Assembly (NCBI GenBank): GCA_038529265.1 | Contig: JBCBDX010000002.1 | Span: forward strand, 310,001-374,000 | DNA from: JBCBDX01 sp038529265 | GTDB lineage: Bacteria; Pseudomonadota; Alphaproteobacteria; Rhizobiales; Rhizobiaceae | DNA length: 64,000 nucleotides | Direction of reading: 5' to 3' | In this document: piece after piece, positions 52,594 through 61,724 of the stretch | Numbering within the stretch: the first letter of the stretch is position 1 | Layout: each line of letters opens with the position of its first letter | Position numbers and translations under genes: made by a program | The notes under the pieces: model-generated | Seen by the model: only the letters and a program-made list of their open reading frames with translations | What the model was told of the DNA's origin: nothing | The model's database searches: none

Positions 52594-53145
52594 ATGGCTG
52601 AGATCAATTCCCTTGAAGAACTGGGCGCAGCAACAGGTGTCGTTGAGGCGCCTGCTGAAAACACGGCTCCAGTTTATACACAAAAGCTCGACGAACAGGG
52701 CCGCGCTTATGCAACCGGCAAGCGTAAAGATGCTGTCGCTCGCGTCTGGATCAAGCCGGGCACTGGTAAAATCACCGTTGAAGGCGAGCCAAAAAAACGC
52801 GAAGTGCGTTCAAACACACGCAAAGAGCGCGCAAAGGCAAGCAAAGCCCGCGACGTTTCTGAGTATTTTGCACGCCCCGTGCTGCAAATGATCGTGAAGC
52901 AACCGCTTGTCGCTGTGAACCGAGAAACACAGTATGATGTTGTCATCACTGTTTCCGGCGGCGGTCTTTCCGGCCAAGCGGGCGCGGTTCGTCACGGCAT
53001 CTCCAAGGCGCTGACACATTATGAGCCCGAGCTGCGCTCAACCTTGAAAAAAGGTGGGTTCCTGACACGCGACAGCCGTGTCGTTGAGCGGAAGAAATAT
53101 GGCAAGGCGAAAGCCCGTCGTTCCTTTCAGTTCTCCAAGCGCTAA
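52594..53145 (+). CDS. rpsI: 30S ribosomal protein S9
   Basis: A 183-residue S9 protein whose C-terminal tail (ARRSFQFSKR) reaches the P-site tRNA. The core ATGKRKDAVARVWIKPGTGKI begins at about residue 41, after an acidic N-terminal extension (MAEINSLEELG and following) typical of Rhizobiales. A strong terminator follows 22 bases after the stop. Confidence 0.97.
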   Translation: MAEINSLEELGAATGVVEAPAENTAPVYTQKLDEQGRAYATGKRKDAVARVWIKPGTGKITVEGEPKKREVRSNTRKERAKASKARDVSEYFARPVLQMIVKQPLVAVNRETQYDVVITVSGGGLSGQAGAVRHGISKALTHYEPELRSTLKKGGFLTRDSRVVERKKYGKAKARRSFQFSKR

Positions 53146-53167
53146 TATTTGCAAATGCATTCTTCGA

Positions 53168-53197
53168 AACGGGCCCTTCGTGGCCCGTTTTTTTTGT
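53168..53197 (+). terminator. Rho-independent terminator after rpsI
   Basis: AACGGGCC / GGCCCGTT forms an 8-bp stem with a 6-base loop and is followed by a long T run. It ends the rplM-rpsI transcript. Confidence 0.9.
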
Positions 53198-53262
53198 TTT
53201 TGCAGTTGCTCTGTTCGGCGATTTAAACCAAGCGATTTTCGAGCTTACAATTCACACCGCAC

Positions 53263-54051
53263 ATGATTGACTACGGAAAATTTTGCTATCTCGACCTGCA
53301 AAAAACGGGCAGCACTTTTATTTCACAGATGCTGAAAGAGTGCTCGCTGTTGCCTGTCGTAAAAGAACACAGCCATCTGGGCATCCGAGATGGCAATGCA
53401 CTCGACCTGGTCAAACTATTTGCAAGCGGTCGCTTTAACCAAGCGCTCAGCCGCAATGGTGTCTATCGAAAACACACCATCTACTTCAATTCGATCAGAA
53501 ATCCGCTGAGCTACTATGCGAGCCTCTACAATTTCGGATGTGATGGCAAAGGGTCGTTGTGTCATCGCCTCCAAGAGCAGGGCTTTGGATCGCTTTATCA
53601 AAAGAGTGAAGCCGGTTTCTTCAAATGGTTGAGCTTCGTTTTAGACCCGGAAAATAGCAAACACGTCAGTGCTTCTTACGCCAAATGCGGCGCTGAGTAT
53701 TATGGATTTCTGACGTTCCGTTTCTTGAGCTTTTCGATGCCCAATCCAAGGGCCAAGCTCACTAATGTACAGAGCCTGGATCATGCCAAAGCTACCTTTG
53801 AAAGAGAGAATATCGTCTCTTTCACCGCACGAAACGAGGCTTTGGAGAGCGACTTGATGGCACTGATCGACACTCAATTGTCGGACTATATCTCACGCGA
53901 GAAAGCATTGGCATTTTTTCAGCGTGGCAAGTTGAATGCATCAAAGGCCAACTATGCAAGCGCCAAACAGCTTGCTGACAGCGCTCTAGGTTCGCTTGTC
54001 AAACAACGCGATATTTTGATTTTCGAGAAGTTCTATCAAGACGCTTTGTAG
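53263..54051 (+). CDS. Sulfotransferase-like P-loop protein
   Basis: A 262-residue cytoplasmic protein resembling PAPS-dependent sulfotransferases. LQKTGSTFISQML at residues 12-24 matches the 5'-phosphosulfate-binding loop, and SIRNPLSYYASLYNFG matches the 3'-phosphate motif with Arg and Ser. The acceptor is unknown; related proteins act on surface carbohydrates or lipids. No ribosome binding site is obvious. It lies alone between rpsI and the rhodanese gene, a spot with different neighbours in the Rhizobiales I know, so it may be acquired. Confidence 0.7.
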   Translation: MIDYGKFCYLDLQKTGSTFISQMLKECSLLPVVKEHSHLGIRDGNALDLVKLFASGRFNQALSRNGVYRKHTIYFNSIRNPLSYYASLYNFGCDGKGSLCHRLQEQGFGSLYQKSEAGFFKWLSFVLDPENSKHVSASYAKCGAEYYGFLTFRFLSFSMPNPRAKLTNVQSLDHAKATFERENIVSFTARNEALESDLMALIDTQLSDYISREKALAFFQRGKLNASKANYASAKQLADSALGSLVKQRDILIFEKFYQDAL

Positions 54052-54154
54052 TACCACTGGCTCTGCAACCATACTCAATATCACATGTTGTTGAGGTGGG
54101 ATCCAAATGGGTGCTTTGGCGCATATAGCTGTGACAGACTTCAAAGGAGCCGTC

Positions 54155-54544
54155 ATGATCAGCCGTCGAGTATTTGTCCTTTCAGCCAGCGCGCTTTTTG
54201 CCGCCGGTGCATTGCCCGCCTATGCAGCTCAAGAAGTAACAGCGCAGCAAGCCTATCAGCTCATTCAAGATAACCCCGACATTATCGTTTTGGATATTCG
54301 CACAGGACGTGAGTTCCGGTCGGGCCATATCTCGGGTGCCATAAATATCAACTATTTTGACCAGAACTTCCGCGATCGCATTGCACAATTGGATGGCTCC
54401 AAAATTTATATCATGCATTGCGCGGCCGGTGGCCGGAGTGACGCATCGATCCGCATCTTGCGTAACGCGGGCTTGACCAATGTCTACCATATGGGCGGTG
54501 GAACGTCGGAATGGAAAAGCCAAGGCCTCCCACTGGTGCGTTGA
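54155..54544 (+). CDS. Exported rhodanese-like protein
   Basis: A 129-residue single rhodanese domain with an N-terminal signal peptide (MISRRVFVLSASALFAAGA, cleaved after AYA). The active-site loop is HCAAGGRSD with the catalytic Cys, after LDIRTGREFRSGHISGAINI. A periplasmic sulfur-transfer or thiol role is likely but unproven. AAAGGAG precedes the ATG, which rules out the longer frame. Confidence 0.88.
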   Translation: MISRRVFVLSASALFAAGALPAYAAQEVTAQQAYQLIQDNPDIIVLDIRTGREFRSGHISGAININYFDQNFRDRIAQLDGSKIYIMHCAAGGRSDASIRILRNAGLTNVYHMGGGTSEWKSQGLPLVR

Positions 54545-54605
54545 AACTGTCAGTAGCTTAGGTCAGAGCGCTTCTATTTGGGCGCTTGATGCGCCTAGTG
54601 TGGGC

Positions 54606-55139
54606 ATGGACTCATTTTGTTTCATGCTCGAAGAAGGCAAACCCAACTCTCTTGGTAGAACCATAGAGGTCGTCGATCTCGTTCTTGCCGAACCTGATAG
54701 ATTTGAAGAGCTGTTTGGCTGTTGGACTGCAGACGATGAATGGGTGCGAATGCGCGCCGCAAATGGCGTGAGGCGCGTCTTCAAGGAGCGTCCCCAATGG
54801 TTTGATGCCTATTGCGACAGGCTGCTAACCGAAATCGCTCCCGTAAATCAGCCATCTGCGCGTTGGACACTCTCTCAACTGTGGCTTGAGCACCGCCAGC
54901 GACTGACCGCAGCACAACAACACGCAGCGATAGAATATCTGATTGCGACACTTTCAGAACAGGATGACTGGATCGTGCTCAACATGACCATGAAAACACT
55001 ATGCACCTATGTGAAAATTGACGAAAGCATCACGCAGCGCATCGAGATCCGCGTGCGTATGCTCAGCGAAGACCGAAGAAAATCCGTTGCCAATGGCGCC
55101 CGGAAGCTGTTGAAGGCGATGGGACTATCAACGCTCTGA
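54606..55139 (+). CDS. HEAT-repeat-like helical protein of unknown function
   Basis: A protein of about 177 residues made of helical pairs (WVRMRAANGVRRVFKERP, SARWTLSQLWLEHRQRL and WIVLNMTMKTLCTYVK), as in HEAT or AlkD-like alpha-alpha repeats. No catalytic residues stand out. The start is uncertain: ATGs at 54606 and 54624 both fit and neither has a clear ribosome binding site. It ends 12 bases before the agmatinase gene, so the two are probably cotranscribed. Confidence 0.65.
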   Translation: MDSFCFMLEEGKPNSLGRTIEVVDLVLAEPDRFEELFGCWTADDEWVRMRAANGVRRVFKERPQWFDAYCDRLLTEIAPVNQPSARWTLSQLWLEHRQRLTAAQQHAAIEYLIATLSEQDDWIVLNMTMKTLCTYVKIDESITQRIEIRVRMLSEDRRKSVANGARKLLKAMGLSTL

Positions 55140-55151
55140 TCGGCATACGCT

Positions 55152-56105
55152 ATGGCCAACAATACAATAGATCACGCCTTCACCGTCCGTGAGTTGGCGA
55201 GTGCAGCAACTGACCCGACCTATGCAGGTGCCCTCTCCTTCATGCGACGCAAATACACCAAACAGCTCAAAGGCGTTGATGTGGCGATCATGGGTATCCC
55301 GTTTGATGCGGCCGTTTCTAACAGGCCCGGTGCGCGTTTTGGACCGCAAGGCATCCGCGCGGCTTCCGCCATTTTCGACAATGATCCGCAATATCCGTTC
55401 GGTATTGATCTTTTTCAAAAACTGGCCGTCGTTGATCGCGGCGACATGCTGCTGGACTATGGCAACCATGCCAAAACGCCAGCGACCATCGAGCGGGAGG
55501 CCAAAAAGGTTTTGGCCGCCAACGCATTTCTTTTGGCTCTGGGCGGCGATCACTTTGTTACATGGCCGCTACTGAAAGCGCATGCCGCCAAGTACGGACC
55601 GCTTTCCCTCATTCAGTTTGATGCCCATCAGGACACATGGGACGATGATGGCAAACGCATCGACCATGGGACCTTTGTGGGTCGAGCTGCAAAGGAAGGC
55701 ATCATTGATGTCGACAGTTCCATACAGATTGGCATCCGCACACAAGCGCCGGATGATTTTGGTATCAAGATCGTGCCTGGACAGGAAGTCGATGAAATGT
55801 CAGCGCCTGCGATTGCAGACGTCATCCGTACACGGGTCGGCAATCGCCCCACCTATCTGACGTTTGACATTGATTGTCTGGACCCAGCATTCGCGCCGGG
55901 AACCGGTACACCCGTTGCGGGCGGACCGTCGAGCGCCAAGATGCTCTCGGTCATTCGGCAGCTCGGTGATGTGCAGATGATCGGCGCTGATGTAGTGGAA
56001 GTTGCGCCCGCCTATGATCATGCCCAGATAACAGCGATTGCAGGCGCAACAGTTGCCATGTATCTGCTGGGTTTATTGGCGGAAAAGCGCGCAGCGGCTC
56101 TGTGA
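55152..56105 (+). CDS. speB: Agmatinase (arginase/ureohydrolase family)
   Basis: A 317-residue binuclear-manganese ureohydrolase, most likely splitting agmatine to putrescine and urea. The metal motifs are GGDHFVTWP, FDAHQDTWDDD and FDIDCLDPAFAPGTGTPVAGG. Arginase, guanidinobutyrase or another ureohydrolase cannot be excluded, since substrate choice is not visible in these motifs. It lies 33 bases before argC, as in other Rhizobiales. Confidence 0.88.
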   Translation: MANNTIDHAFTVRELASAATDPTYAGALSFMRRKYTKQLKGVDVAIMGIPFDAAVSNRPGARFGPQGIRAASAIFDNDPQYPFGIDLFQKLAVVDRGDMLLDYGNHAKTPATIEREAKKVLAANAFLLALGGDHFVTWPLLKAHAAKYGPLSLIQFDAHQDTWDDDGKRIDHGTFVGRAAKEGIIDVDSSIQIGIRTQAPDDFGIKIVPGQEVDEMSAPAIADVIRTRVGNRPTYLTFDIDCLDPAFAPGTGTPVAGGPSSAKMLSVIRQLGDVQMIGADVVEVAPAYDHAQITAIAGATVAMYLLGLLAEKRAAAL

Positions 56106-56138
56106 AACTGATTCTGCAAACCTCGGCAAACAACTGAT

Positions 56139-57062
56139 ATGACTGCGAAAATCTTCATCGACGGCGAACATGGCACGACGGGATTGCAAATCCGCGAACG
56201 CCTGGAGGCGCGCGATGATCTGGCGCTTTTATCTCTTGGGCATGAAGATCGGCGCGATGCCGACAAGCGCGCCCAGCTGTTAAAGGATGCGGATATCGCG
56301 ATCCTTTGCCTGCCAGATGACGCCGCGCGAGAGGCGGTGTCCTTGGCCGCTGATAGCGGCACCCGCTTTGTTGATGCGTCCACTGCTCACCGGACACACC
56401 GTGACTGGGTTTATGGTTTTGCCGAAGCTGAACCCGGCCAAGCGGCGAAAATAGCCAATGCGCAATTTGTCTCCAACCCGGGTTGCTACTCAACCGGTGC
56501 GATTGCCGTTCTGCGTCCCTTGGTCTTGGCGGGTATCCTGCCAACGGACTATCCCGTTACCATCAATGCCGTTTCCGGCTACACGGGCGGTGGCAAACAA
56601 TTGATCGCGCAAATGGAAAATACTGATGCGCCGGACGCCATCACTGCGCCCTACTTTGCATATGCCCTGACGCTCGCGCACAAGCATGTTCCTGAGATCG
56701 TGACGCGGTCGGGCCTGACCCGGAAGCCGATCTTTTCGCCCAATGTTTCAAAGTTCCCGCAAGGCATGCTGGTGAATGTCCCGTTGCATCTGGACATGCT
56801 TGCCGGTACGCCATCGCCTGCGCAGCTCCATACTGCACTCGCAGACCATTATGCGGGTCAAGAAATCGTTGAAGTTATGCCGACCGAACCGGTAGCTGTT
56901 CGTCTTGATCCGACCGAGATGAAAGACACCGACCGGATGCGCATCTATGTCACGGCCAATGCAGATGCCGGGCACGTCAACATCATCGCGTCCCTCGACA
57001 ATTTGGGCAAAGGCGCAAGCGGCGCCGCAGTTCAAAATCTGGATTTGATGCTGCGCAGCTGA
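56139..57062 (+). CDS. argC: N-acetyl-gamma-glutamyl-phosphate reductase
   Basis: The NADPH-dependent third enzyme of arginine synthesis, 307 residues, of the short type-2 family. The catalytic Cys is in SNPGCYSTGAI, the cofactor loop is DGEHGTTGLQIRERL, and GYTGGGKQLIAQME follows. It reduces N-acetylglutamyl phosphate to the semialdehyde. Confidence 0.94.
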   Translation: MTAKIFIDGEHGTTGLQIRERLEARDDLALLSLGHEDRRDADKRAQLLKDADIAILCLPDDAAREAVSLAADSGTRFVDASTAHRTHRDWVYGFAEAEPGQAAKIANAQFVSNPGCYSTGAIAVLRPLVLAGILPTDYPVTINAVSGYTGGGKQLIAQMENTDAPDAITAPYFAYALTLAHKHVPEIVTRSGLTRKPIFSPNVSKFPQGMLVNVPLHLDMLAGTPSPAQLHTALADHYAGQEIVEVMPTEPVAVRLDPTEMKDTDRMRIYVTANADAGHVNIIASLDNLGKGASGAAVQNLDLMLRS

Positions 57063-57173
57063 TGCTGCGAAAAGAGGCACACTGACGCCATTATGAGCAA
57101 GGGGCGATAGCTTTCGCCCTTCCCCTACGTCCATTTCGCGGTTTTCCTGAAACACTCTCGCGGAGGGGACGGC

Positions 57174-57851
57174 TTGGATCTCAGATTTTTCGAGATTTAT
57201 CGCAATGGAGACTATCTGCAGCTACTCTTTGAAGGCGCTGCGCTTTCCATCGGTTTGACTGTAGCTGGCGGCATCGCCGGGTTTGTTTTTGCCGTTTTGC
57301 TCGCAGCCAGTCGCCACTTTGAAGTCCCGTTTCTTCAAACCTTAGCTGCTGCCTATGTCGATTTCATTCGCAACACGCCGCTTGTTGTACAGTTGTTTTT
57401 TGTCGCCTTCGGACTGCCGTTGCTGTTTGGCTATGCATGGCCATTCTGGGCGCATGCAGCCCTGGCGTTAACGCTCAACTTCTCGGCCTACTTTGCCGAA
57501 ATTCTGCGTGCGGGGTTCGCCTCGCTACCTAGAGGCCAGATAGAGGCCGCCATGGCATTGGGGCTCAGAACCAGAATGATCTTTCAAAAGATCATGCTAC
57601 CGCAGGCAATCGCGGCTATGTATCCCTCGCTCAACAGCCAGTTCATCTTTCTGTTTTTAACGACTGGTATTATCGCCCAAATTGGCGTGACCGATCTCAC
57701 TCATGCGGGTCTTTTCATAGACAGCCGCACCTTTCGATCTTTTGAAGTCTTCATCACGCTAACAGTTCTTTATGTTGTTATTGCACTGAGCTTCAAAGCG
57801 CTCCTCAACCGTCTCCACCATTATTCATTTCCTTGGGTTGGTGCGCGATGA
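57174..57851 (+). CDS. Amino-acid ABC transporter permease (first)
   Basis: A 225-residue HisM/GlnP-type permease with about five helices. It contains YVDFIRNTPLVVQLFF and the EAA loop EAAMALGLRTRMIFQKIMLPQAI, which docks on an ATPase. The start is TTG, with GGAGGGG five bases upstream and no ATG nearby. It overlaps the second permease gene by four bases. No ATP-binding gene is present in this cluster. Confidence 0.88.
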   Translation: MDLRFFEIYRNGDYLQLLFEGAALSIGLTVAGGIAGFVFAVLLAASRHFEVPFLQTLAAAYVDFIRNTPLVVQLFFVAFGLPLLFGYAWPFWAHAALALTLNFSAYFAEILRAGFASLPRGQIEAAMALGLRTRMIFQKIMLPQAIAAMYPSLNSQFIFLFLTTGIIAQIGVTDLTHAGLFIDSRTFRSFEVFITLTVLYVVIALSFKALLNRLHHYSFPWVGAR

Positions 57852-58555
57852 GAGACCTGTTCGGCGATCTGTTTGGCCGCCCGTTTGGCATTGTTCTCTA
57901 CCAGCTCTTGGAGGCCACACAATTTACGATCTACCTGTCGCTCATTGCGTTTCTCGGTGGTGGGCTTGTTGCCTTGATAATCACACTTGCGCGCGTGTCC
58001 CCCTCAAAGACTGCTAAGGTGCTAACCACCGGCTACATTTGGGTATTCCAGTCAGTTCCACTTCTTATGCTGCTCTTCTTATTGGGACTTGGCGTTCCCC
58101 GACTATTGGGAGTGAACATCGATCCATGGATTGCCGCATCGATTGCACTGATTGTCTACACAAGTGCCTATCTTTCGGATGTCTGGTGCGGTGCTGTTGA
58201 AGCCATACCGGAGGGCCAGTGGGAGGCCGGGCGTGTTCTTGGCCTGCGTTTCCTCCCGACTGTTGGGCTGATCATTTTGCCTCAGACATTTCGGCTTTCG
58301 TTGGCGCCGACCGTCGGTTTCATGGTGCAGATTATCAAAGGCACGTCGCTGGCTTTTATCATCGGCTTTCACGATCTCATGAACGTCGGCAAACGCTGGG
58401 CCAACGCACCGGTTGAGGGCACTGAGGCCTTCGTCATTTATCCGCTTATGGCGCTGATTTACTTTGCGCTCTGTTTCCCGCTTTCGGTCTGGTCACGCCG
58501 TTTGGAACGCCGCCTCGGCAGCGCCGCCAATGACAATGTGCCCGTTGCAGCATGA
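57848..58555 (+). CDS. Amino-acid ABC transporter permease (second)
   Basis: A 235-residue HisQ-type permease with about five helices, pairing with the preceding one as a heterodimer. The EAA-loop region is EAIPEGQWEAGRVLGLRFLPTVGLIILPQTF. The ATG at 57848 overlaps the previous stop as ATGA; a longer frame is less likely. Confidence 0.9.
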   Translation: MRDLFGDLFGRPFGIVLYQLLEATQFTIYLSLIAFLGGGLVALIITLARVSPSKTAKVLTTGYIWVFQSVPLLMLLFLLGLGVPRLLGVNIDPWIAASIALIVYTSAYLSDVWCGAVEAIPEGQWEAGRVLGLRFLPTVGLIILPQTFRLSLAPTVGFMVQIIKGTSLAFIIGFHDLMNVGKRWANAPVEGTEAFVIYPLMALIYFALCFPLSVWSRRLERRLGSAANDNVPVAA

Positions 58556-58594
58556 TGCTGCCTCGACCCTCCACAACGAACAGGGAGAACCATC

Positions 58595-59383
58595 ATGTGG
58601 AAAACATTCAAAACCAGCGTGCTGGCGCTGGGCGCCGCAACTACGCTTTTCATCGGACAAGCGGTGGCCGATCTATCCAGTATACTGGAAGAAGGCAGTA
58701 TTCAGATCGCGATACCAGAGAGCTTTCCGCCCTTCGGTTCACTGGGTCCTGAAGGCGAGTATGTCGGCTATGATGTCGATGTGGCCAAGTTAATTGCCGA
58801 GGATTTGGGCGTTGAACTGGAGTTGGTTCCCGTTACATCCCAGCAACGCATCCCATTTCTGGAAACTGATCGCGTCGATCTGGTGATTTCATCTATGGGC
58901 GCAAACCCGGAAAGAGCAAAGTCGATCTGGTTTTCGTCCGCTTATGCCCCGTTCTTCTCAGGTGCCTTTGCTGCATCCGACAAGGCCATTTCGTCACTGG
59001 ATGATCTGGCAGGTATGAGTGTTGGCGTCACCGGTGGCACCTTGGAAGACTTGGAAATCACGGAGAACGGTCCCGAAAGCATGGAAGTGATCCGCTTCGG
59101 CGACAATTCGGCAACGCTTGCAGCCTTCACATCCGGTCAGGTCGATGTGCTCGTCACCGGCAACACTGTGGCGGCACAGCTTGCGACAAGCAATCCGGAC
59201 CTTGATGTAGAAACCAAGTTCATCATCAAAGAGTCGCCAGCTTTTATCGGCGTGAAAAAGGGAAACTTTGACCTGCTTCAGTGGGTGAACGTATTCATAC
59301 TGCACAAGCGTTTGGGCGGCCAGTTAAACGAACTAAGCGAAACGCATCTCGGCCAAAGCCTCCCGCCGCTTCCGTCACTTTGA
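58595..59383 (+). CDS. Amino-acid ABC transporter substrate-binding protein
   Basis: A 262-residue periplasmic solute-binding protein of family 3, with a signal peptide (cleaved after AVA near residue 25). The pattern FPPFGSLGPEGEYVGYDVDVAKLIAEDLG and then RVDLVISSMGANPERAK is typical of polar amino-acid receptors, and the second lobe holds SVGVTGGTLEDL. AGGGAG precedes the ATG. It is the third gene after the two permeases and ends at a hairpin terminator. Confidence 0.92.
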   Translation: MWKTFKTSVLALGAATTLFIGQAVADLSSILEEGSIQIAIPESFPPFGSLGPEGEYVGYDVDVAKLIAEDLGVELELVPVTSQQRIPFLETDRVDLVISSMGANPERAKSIWFSSAYAPFFSGAFAASDKAISSLDDLAGMSVGVTGGTLEDLEITENGPESMEVIRFGDNSATLAAFTSGQVDVLVTGNTVAAQLATSNPDLDVETKFIIKESPAFIGVKKGNFDLLQWVNVFILHKRLGGQLNELSETHLGQSLPPLPSL

Positions 59384-59392
59384 CCAATGAAG

Positions 59393-59424
59393 GCCCCGGC
59401 TGTTGCCAGCCGGGGCATAATTTA
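59393..59424 (+). terminator. Terminator hairpin between the ABC importer and phoX
   Basis: GCCCCGGCT / AGCCGGGGC makes a 9-bp perfect stem with a 6-base loop, followed by ATAATTTA. It ends the importer operon and may also act on the convergent phoX transcript. Confidence 0.7.
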
Positions 59425-59436
59425 GAGTTATCCAAA

Positions 59437-61460
59437 TCAGACAGCGATAACGCCGCCATCTTGTTTGGTGACAACGACCACTGATGGACGCGGTGGCATA
59501 TTGTCGTCAAAGTCTGGCCAACGCGTTGCCGGGTCCTCAAAAGTCGAGTCTCGCTCAAAGCCGACAAAGTCCTTGGTTCCGTCAGTACCCGGATGCTGAA
59601 CCGCGAGGAACAAGGTTTGCGAATTGTCAGCGAAATAAGGGCCGCACAATTCGCCTCCTACAGGACAACGGAAGAAGAGTTTGGAGTGACCGCGAAGTTC
59701 GCCGTCTGTCTCGAGCGAGTAAAGACCGTCAGACTTGCCAGTGCGCCCCCATCCAGAGCCCTGGTCGGTGGAAATCCACAAACGCCCATCATTGTCGATG
59801 GCGCAATTGTCCGGTGAGCCAAACCAACCATTGTCAGATGTTTCGGGGTTCCACATCGCTCCAACTTCTTGCAGCTTCGGATCGCCACACAAAACGAGAA
59901 TGGACCAAGTACCGAAGGTCGCAGCGTGATTGCCTCCCTCTTCCTTGATCTCAATGATGTGGCCAAAGCGACTTTCCGGACGTGGGTTGGCAGCATCAAG
60001 CTGCTCCGGCTGGCGGCGAGAGTTGTTGGTGAGCATGATATATGCAGTACCATCGCCGCGAGGTTGCGCATCTTCCGGGCGGTCCATCGGTGTGGCACCC
60101 AATTGGTCTGCAGCCAACCGTGTATCGATTGCAATATCGGCCTGGCTTTCAAAACCGTTTTCTGCGGTGAGTGGACCCTCCCCGTGAACAAGTGGAAGCC
60201 AATGAATGGTGCCGTTTTCATCAAAGCGCGCGACATAAAGTGTGCCCTCCGACAACAGCGAAGAACCGAAATGTGAGTTCTCTTCAGTGACCGGCTCTGC
60301 TGAAACCCATTTGTATTGATAGTCAAAACGGTTGTCGTCGCCGGAATAGATCACCAAACGGCCATCGGACGCGATGACGGTTTCAGACCCTTCATGGCGG
60401 AAACGACCGAGCGCTGTATGTTTGATTGGTGTCGCGTCCGGGTTCATAGGATCGACTTCAACGATATAGCCGAAACGATTGGGCTCGTTTGGCTCTTTGT
60501 CGATATTGAAGCGATCGTGATATTTGCCCCACGCATACCAACGACCCGGTACGCCGTAACGTTCCATGGAAGCCGCTTCGGACTGCGCCGAAACGTCTGG
60601 ATCACCATCTTCAGTGACGACATCCGTCCAGAAATAGCCGTGGAAGTTCTCTTCCGCCATCAAATAGGTGCCCCAAGGCGTCATGCCGCCCGCGCAATTG
60701 TTGATGGTTCCGAGCACAGTCATACCGGCTGGATCGGCGGAGGTGCGAAGACGCGGATGGCCAGCTGCGGGCCGTCAAACGTCATTGGCGTCTCGGCTGT
60801 AATGCGGCGGTTTGCCGGGTTGTTGCGGTTGATGGCCCATTTGCCGTCACCGCCCTTGGCGATCTCAAAGACAGAACCACCGTGAGCGGCCATTTCAATA
60901 TCAACCAGCTCTTTCGTCATGCTCGGGAAACCGTCGCGGTCCTGACGACCGATGCCAGGGAACATAACCTCTTCATTGGTGTATTCATGGTTTACGCAGA
61001 GCATGCCGCGGCCCGGTTCGATCTCAGCAAATCCGACATAGTCATTGTTATAGCCAAACTGCTTGGATTGAGCTTCAGGGGTTTGGTTCATGACGTCGAA
61101 TTCAGGCGCGTCTGCTGTGATTGGGTCGCCCCAGCGCACGAGAATGTCTGCATTGTATCCGTCCGCAATGTGGTGATTGACGTCGTTACCCCAAGCCAGT
61201 TCATCAAACACGTAGCGACTGTCGGCAGCTGAAGCGGCCCTTGCCTTGCTTGGTGCAGTTAGTGCTGTTGTCCCGAAAAGTGCAGTGGTTGCAGCCACCG
61301 CGAGCGAACCGCGCAGGAAGTCACGGCGTCCGTACCGACGCTGAACCACGTCGCCTATTGTGTTGCCCAAATTCGGGTTCGTTGGAATATCGTCAAATGC
61401 TTCAAAAGCCTCGGCCTTGTTGCCGTAATCAGGGCTTTCAATGATCTCCTTGCGGGACAT
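59437..61460 (-). pseudogene. phoX: PhoX-family alkaline phosphatase, frameshifted
   Basis: Two adjoining frames together make one PhoX (DUF839) phosphatase of about 670 residues. The 5' part (61460 to 60720) starts MSRKEIIESPDYGNKAE, has a Tat motif RRDFLRG and runs to ETPMTFDGP. The 3' part (60723 to 59437) continues with TINNCAGGMTPWGTYLMAEENFHGYFW. The joint at 60769-60770 lacks one base: a CCx codon is only CC, and restoring a base yields AAGHPRLRTSADPAGMTVLG without a break. It may be a recent inactivation, a sequencing error or programmed slippage. A PHO box lies upstream. PhoX is a calcium/iron phosphatase of the periplasm. Confidence 0.85.
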
Positions 61461-61536
61461 CTGTTGCTCCTATCGATGCAGTTGTATAACTCGGACAGTC
61501 GGTCAACTGTCAGCATCTTTAGAATTGTTCCAAACC

Positions 61537-61554
61537 ATAACAGGCGGGTGACAG
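61537..61554 (-). promoter_or_regulatory. PHO box upstream of phoX
   Basis: On the minus strand CTGTCAC-CCGC-CTGTTAT: two direct 7-bp repeats with a 4-base spacer, matching CTGTCAT-N4-CTGTCAT with one change per repeat. It lies 77 bases before the phoX start, where PhoB would activate it under phosphate starvation. Confidence 0.65.
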
Positions 61555-61724
61555 ATCGGCTTTTCAACAGACTGGGGTTGCAGATTTAATCGAAGCGACA
61601 CAGCTGTGAAAAAGGACTTTGGTTCCGAAACATGCAGCCGATGATCAAATCGAGACTGACTACAACTCGCCGCAACCTCAAGCTGCATTAAACGATTAGA
61701 TATAACCAAAAGTATAGCCGCACA

